A DNA stretch of 64,000 nt, taken from assembly GCF_000744105.1 (NCBI RefSeq), contig NZ_JQLH01000001.1:1550001-1614000 (forward strand). The letters run 5' to 3'. The DNA is from Maribacter forsetii DSM 18668 (GTDB lineage: Bacteria > Bacteroidota > Bacteroidia > Flavobacteriales > Flavobacteriaceae). Under the pieces are notes generated by a model. It did no database searches. It was not told the origin of the DNA and saw only the letters and a program-made list of their open reading frames with translations. Below are positions 60,475 to 64,000 of the stretch, piece after piece. A program made the position numbers and the translations under genes. Every line of letters begins with the position of its first letter. Positions within the stretch are counted from its first letter, which is position 1.

Positions 60475-63444
60475 ATGAAAAGAAATTACGTTTCAGTACT
60501 GATAATAGTTGCCATGATGTGTGGCTCTTTTATACTAAATGCACAGCAGAAGAATTATATTAATTATCAAGGGGTGGTAAGAGATGCCGAAAATGAATTA
60601 TTGGTAGAAGAATCCGTTGAAATCGGTATAGCTTTAAAATTTGGCGCTACCAACGCACCTATTCAATATGAAGAAAGTCATATTATTTCAACAGATATGA
60701 ATGGCGTTTTTAGTCTGCAAATTGGTAGCGGAATTAACAGTAATGGTGATTATGAGAATTTACCATGGGGAGAAGCCTCATTTGTTGCGGTTTCTTTTAA
60801 TGGTTCAGAACTGGGCACGACCGAATTAATGGCAGTGCCATACGCAATAACTTCAGGTAGTGATCAGTGGATAGTTGACGGAAATACTATAACGAATAAA
60901 AATATAGGTGAAGTCCGTATTACTGATGATTTACAAGTTTTTGGTGAGTTTACATTAAATGATGGTAATGCTGTGAATGAAATATCTGATGATGGAACGT
61001 TATTAGATAACAGTAGTACTACTTTACCAACACAAAAAGCTGTGAAGACCTATGTTGATAGTAGGGTTGTTGGTGGTGGAGAAGCCCAAAATGCAGTGGA
61101 AGTACCGTTTGATAATTTGGAATCCGGACTAACGGCAATTAATGTTCAGGATGCTTTAGATGAACTTGTTATCGCAGGAATGGGAGGTACTGATGATGAT
61201 ATGGATTCTACTAATGAGTTACAAGATATCAGTCTTTCTGGAACAGATTTAAGTATTTCAGATGGCTCTACAATAGATTTATCTACAATAATTCCTCCTG
61301 GAGGAACAGATGACCAAAACGCTTTTGAGGTTCCTTTTGATAATACGGGTACAGGTCTTGCTGCAGGAGACACTCAGGCGGCAATAGTAGAATTGGCAGC
61401 TGGCGGCTTGGTAGATACTGATGATCAAGATTTATCATTATCGGGTACAACCTTACAAATTACAGATGGTGCTAGTGTAGATCTTTCTACTATTATTCCC
61501 CCGGGAGGTACGGATGACCAAGAAGCATCGGAAGTTCCTTTCGACAATACAGGAACGGGTCTTGCGGCTGCGGACACACAAGCAGCAATAGCAGAATTGG
61601 CAGCTGGCGGCTTGGTAGATACGGATGATCAAGGTTTGGTCCTAACGGGTGATGTACTTTCTATTGAAGATGGTGTTGGGAATGTTGATTTTAGCGATTT
61701 TTTTAATCGAACTACCAGGCACGGACTTTTAGTAGGGGATGACGGAATTATAGATGGATTAGTTGGAACAGCTGATGGTCAAGTGGCAAAGTGGGATGCA
61801 GCCTTAGGTAATTGGGTTGCAGGCACTGATGAAGTTGGTGGAGGTAGCGGAAGTTCAGTTTGGGGCGATATAGCTGATGGAATCAATTATAATGATGGGA
61901 ATGTAAGCATTGGTCAAAATTCACCTGGACATTTACCAGATGCTTCGCAATATTTTACGGTATCGGGTGGGGTAACAGATGGTGATTTCGGTGCAATAGA
62001 AATAAAAGGGAGACAGAACACTATTGGCATGCCAATAGGAAGGTTTGGTTTTCTTTCATTAAGTAATATAGGTTCAACTTTTGAAATTGCTCGCATAGAA
62101 GCGAGAATTTCAGATGGTGCTCAATTTCTTGGAGATTTGGGTTTTTTTACTATGAATGGGTCAGACGGAACTGATGCTTCGCTTCAAGAACGAATGACCA
62201 TTAAAAGAACTGGTAATGTTGGTATTGGTGTTATAAACCCAACAAGTAAGTTAGAAGTAGATGGTATTATTCGTTCTACTACTTTAATGGGGTCTGGTGA
62301 TCGCAATGTAGTAGCAGATGTAGATGGTAATTTGAAAATAGGTGCCATTGGTGGTAGTTCGCTTTGGATGGTAAACGACGATGGTATTTATTTTGATGGA
62401 GGGTATGTTGGTATTGGTATAGATAATCCTGTTACAAATTTGGATATATTTAGTAGAAGGTCTAATCCTTTAAGATTAGAAACTTTTGCATCTCAAAATT
62501 GGATAAGCTATAATAATTCTAATGGTTATATTGGTTATACAGGCATCTTTAATGGAGCTAATGATATGGATTTTGGTACTGGTGTATTAAATACTATAGG
62601 AAAGGTGCATTTAGTTACTGGTGCTTCTCCAAAGTTAACATTAATTCCTAATGGTAATGTAGGTATTGGCACAATTAATCCTACGGCCAATTTACATTTA
62701 ATTGGGAATTCAAATCTAAACAAGCCTTTATTAAAACTGGAAGAGGAAGGAAATGATTACGCAAGATTGGAATTTAAAAATACCGAAAGCGATGCATTTT
62801 GGCATGTTGCAGGTGTGGGTGAAGATGGATTTGGCAGTGGATCAAATAGTAAAATAAATTTTTATTTTAATAACGACCAAGGAGCTGGAAATAGAATGAC
62901 CATTACAGGGGATGGTAGGGTAGGTGTTAATACTAGTAATCCATCTGCAAGATTGACTATTTATCAAGATGGTCAAGATGTAGGTAATGGTCTGAGCTTT
63001 AGTGATGGTGGCCCAAATGAAGATTGGCATATTACCCATGGTTATGGCTTAAGGTTTCATTATGGGAATACATTAAAAGCTTTTATAAATGCCAGTACAG
63101 GGGCTTATACTGTTAGTTCCGATAGACGACTTAAAAAGGATATTGAGCCTTTACCAAGTGTTTTAGATAAAGTATCTCTTCTTAAGCCATCAACTTATGT
63201 TTACAAGGCAGATACGACAAAAACAAAAACTTTAGGACTTATAGCTCAAGATGTGCAGCCATTATTTCCTGAGTTTGTCAGTAAAAGTGATGGTGATGGT
63301 ATGCTCGGAGTTAATTACTCGGGTTTTAGTGTGGTAGCATTGCGTGCTATTCAAGAGCAACAATTTATAATAGAAAAACAGTCAGAAAAAATATCAAATT
63401 TAGAAGAAAGACTACGTAGACTAGAGGCAAGAATTGGTAAATAA
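60475..63444 (+). CDS. Tail-fibre-like surface protein with peptidase S74 (chaperone of endosialidase) domain
   Basis: The 989-residue protein has a signal peptide (about residues 5-23) and a long N-terminal part with 68-residue repeats. Copies begin PPGGTDDQ at 61300 and 61504 and continue EVPFDNTGTGLAA and QAAI.ELAAGGLVDTDDQ. A repeat-rich beta part follows, with GNVGIG motifs (about residues 580-820) typical of trimeric fibres. The C-terminus is the S74 intramolecular chaperone: SSDRRLKKDIEPLPSVLDKV, LGLIAQDVQPLFPEFVS, GVNYSGFSVVALRAIQEQ and a coiled-coil end. S74 domains trimerise and then cut themselves off. Probably a secreted fibre. It shares an operon with the type-A CTD protein. Confidence 0.88.
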   Translation: MKRNYVSVLIIVAMMCGSFILNAQQKNYINYQGVVRDAENELLVEESVEIGIALKFGATNAPIQYEESHIISTDMNGVFSLQIGSGINSNGDYENLPWGEASFVAVSFNGSELGTTELMAVPYAITSGSDQWIVDGNTITNKNIGEVRITDDLQVFGEFTLNDGNAVNEISDDGTLLDNSSTTLPTQKAVKTYVDSRVVGGGEAQNAVEVPFDNLESGLTAINVQDALDELVIAGMGGTDDDMDSTNELQDISLSGTDLSISDGSTIDLSTIIPPGGTDDQNAFEVPFDNTGTGLAAGDTQAAIVELAAGGLVDTDDQDLSLSGTTLQITDGASVDLSTIIPPGGTDDQEASEVPFDNTGTGLAAADTQAAIAELAAGGLVDTDDQGLVLTGDVLSIEDGVGNVDFSDFFNRTTRHGLLVGDDGIIDGLVGTADGQVAKWDAALGNWVAGTDEVGGGSGSSVWGDIADGINYNDGNVSIGQNSPGHLPDASQYFTVSGGVTDGDFGAIEIKGRQNTIGMPIGRFGFLSLSNIGSTFEIARIEARISDGAQFLGDLGFFTMNGSDGTDASLQERMTIKRTGNVGIGVINPTSKLEVDGIIRSTTLMGSGDRNVVADVDGNLKIGAIGGSSLWMVNDDGIYFDGGYVGIGIDNPVTNLDIFSRRSNPLRLETFASQNWISYNNSNGYIGYTGIFNGANDMDFGTGVLNTIGKVHLVTGASPKLTLIPNGNVGIGTINPTANLHLIGNSNLNKPLLKLEEEGNDYARLEFKNTESDAFWHVAGVGEDGFGSGSNSKINFYFNNDQGAGNRMTITGDGRVGVNTSNPSARLTIYQDGQDVGNGLSFSDGGPNEDWHITHGYGLRFHYGNTLKAFINASTGAYTVSSDRRLKKDIEPLPSVLDKVSLLKPSTYVYKADTTKTKTLGLIAQDVQPLFPEFVSKSDGDGMLGVNYSGFSVVALRAIQEQQFIIEKQSEKISNLEERLRRLEARIGK

Positions 63445-63527
63445 ATAAGCAGTAAATCAATCTTATATTTTACTTGGTAGTTATTACAAATTCAATTCTA
63501 AACTCTTTAAAAATACCCTTAAAAACG

Positions 63528-63561
63528 AAAAAACCTTCCAATTACTATTGGAAGGTTTTTT
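63528..63561. terminator. Bidirectional hairpin terminator
   Basis: AAAAAACCTTCCAAT pairs with ATTGGAAGGTTTTTT across TACT. T-runs follow on both strands, so it can end the S74 gene transcript (plus) and the first tRNA-Lys transcript (minus). Confidence 0.85.
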
Positions 63562-63562
63562 G

Positions 63563-63635
63563 TGACCTGGCTGGGGCTCGAACCCAGGACCCTCTCCTTA
63601 AAAGGGAGATGCTCTACCAACTGAGCTACCAGGTC
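63563..63635 (-). tRNA. tRNA-Lys (anticodon TTT), copy 1
   Basis: The minus strand gives a 73-base tRNA. The acceptor stem is GACCTGG/CCAGGTC with discriminator A, the D arm is GCTC..GAGC and the anticodon stem is TCTCC/GGAGA. The loop CTTTTAA gives anticodon TTT, and the T arm is CTGGG TTCGAGC CCCAG. All pairs are consistent. No encoded CCA. Identical in sequence to copy 2. A terminator follows at 63528-63561. Confidence 0.97.
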
Positions 63636-63695
63636 AAAATGTATAAAGAACTTACTTGGTCATCAAGTCAAATAAATCAACTCAAAAGTTTAAAT

Positions 63696-63723
63696 AAAAA
63701 AGCCTCTTTTTTTTGAAGAGGCT
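63696..63723 (-). terminator. Hairpin terminator between the tRNA genes
   Basis: AGCCTCTT pairs with AAGAGGCT (63701-63723), with an A-run at 63696-63700 that becomes a T-run on the minus strand. It ends the transcript of the tRNA-Lys at 63736-63808, so the two tRNAs appear to be separate transcription units. Confidence 0.75.
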
Positions 63724-63735
63724 AATATTTAGTGG

Positions 63736-63808
63736 TGACCTGGCTGGGGCTCGAACCCAGGACCCTCTCCTTAAAAGGGAGATGCTCTACCAACTGAGCT
63801 ACCAGGTC
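63736..63808 (-). tRNA. tRNA-Lys (anticodon TTT), copy 2
   Basis: Same 73-base sequence and structure as 63563-63635, 173 bp away. Anticodon TTT reads AAA and AAG lysine codons. The spacer between the copies holds the terminator at 63696-63723. Confidence 0.97.
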
Positions 63809-63905
63809 AAAAGCATATTCAGAATTAATATTCCCTCAATGCGGGTGCAAATATACGTCGATAACTTTATTTTGCAAGCCATTTATGAGATAAATTTATT
63901 TTTTT

Positions 63906-63935
63906 TTGAAAACCCTTTTATTTAGTCCAATTTTG
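63906..63935 (+). promoter_or_regulatory. Possible promoter of aroK
   Basis: TTG at 63906-63908, a 19-bp spacer, then CAATTTTG at 63928-63935. This matches TAnnTTTG except for C in place of the first T. If real, the transcript would start at or next to the ATG at 63941, so a leaderless or very short leader is implied. Confidence 0.35.
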
Positions 63936-63940
63936 TACAA

Positions 63941-64000
63941 ATGAAAGATGTGAAAATAGTTTTAGTCGGTTACATGGGTAGTGGTAAAACAACCGTAGGT
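63941..64000 (+). CDS. aroK: Shikimate kinase, N-terminal part (cut by window edge)
   Basis: The first 20 codons from the ATG at 63941 read MKDVKIVLVGYMGSGKTTVG. The beta strand followed by GYMGSGKTTVG is the Walker A (P-loop) of shikimate kinase, with the GYMGSGK/T pattern typical of AroK. The enzyme phosphorylates shikimate with ATP in the chorismate pathway. The rest lies outside the window. A possible promoter is at 63906-63935. Confidence 0.82.
   Translation, partial: MKDVKIVLVGYMGSGKTTVG

Noticed and set aside
63474..63925. Two plus-strand ORFs containing a shared segment (LAGARTQDPLLKREMLYQL)
   Set aside because: They are antisense readings of the two tRNA-Lys genes; the shared peptide is simply the identical tRNA sequence. 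Such ORFs are a known annotation artefact.

Overview
The window looks like chromosomal DNA of a marine, low-G+C member of the Flavobacteriaceae (Bacteroidetes). The signs are Bacteroidetes-type promoter elements (TTG / TAnnTTTG), type IX secretion (T9SS) sorting domains of both type A and type B (CHU_C), PorP/SprF-family proteins, and many small families seen mainly in this phylum. I cannot name the genus from sequence alone.

Layout. 1-487 is the start of a polytopic membrane protein (minus strand, cut by the window edge) and 702-2948 is a FUSC-family inner-membrane protein. From 2965 to 30729 every gene is on the minus strand. 2965-8873 holds small exported, membrane and regulatory genes: a carboxypeptidase-regulatory-like protein and a truncated 185-bp duplicate of its 5' end, a lipoprotein, DUF1569, Crp/Fnr, an NAD-dependent epimerase, DUF2147, a 7-bp tandem repeat and DUF4442. 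8917-11639 holds an SBF-type transporter and a two-gene unit with a spheroidene-monooxygenase-like protein. 11766-21075 is a patchwork of immunity-like and unknown small genes (two SMI1/KNR4 proteins, DUF4272, a DUF4304-like protein, an ATP-grasp protein, small membrane proteins). 21094-30729 is a stress and metabolism block: HD hydrolase, MscS channel, universal stress protein, two GreA/GreB-family proteins, glutamate dehydrogenase, a four-helix-bundle membrane protein, and a histidine kinase/sigma-54 response regulator pair. Just downstream of the regulator lie two abutting 19-bp dyads and, about 100 bp further on, a near-consensus -24/-12 promoter. Together they suggest that this two-component system drives the adjacent gre-like operon.

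The right half, on the plus strand, is dominated by two giant T9SS adhesin-like genes (2656 and 4627 aa). They are built from thrombospondin-type-3 calcium repeats and, in the second, 15 Ig-like repeats; both end in type-B CHU_C domains. Each is followed by the same PorP/SprF + PorE-like (TPR, propeller, CRD, OmpA) gene pair and the same terminator. The pairs form a 2994-bp direct repeat (39526-42519 and 56897-59890). The first 2433 bp appear identical, and about 18 substitutions cluster in the 3' part encoding the OmpA region. The window therefore holds a duplicated secretion/anchoring module attached to two different giant cargo proteins, and homologous recombination between the copies could delete or swap the 13.9-kb second cargo gene.

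The window ends with a short type-A T9SS protein, a peptidase-S74 (tail-fibre chaperone) surface protein, two identical tRNA-Lys(TTT) genes with their own hairpin terminators, and the first 20 codons of shikimate kinase (aroK). All family names come from recognising motifs by eye; no database search was run.
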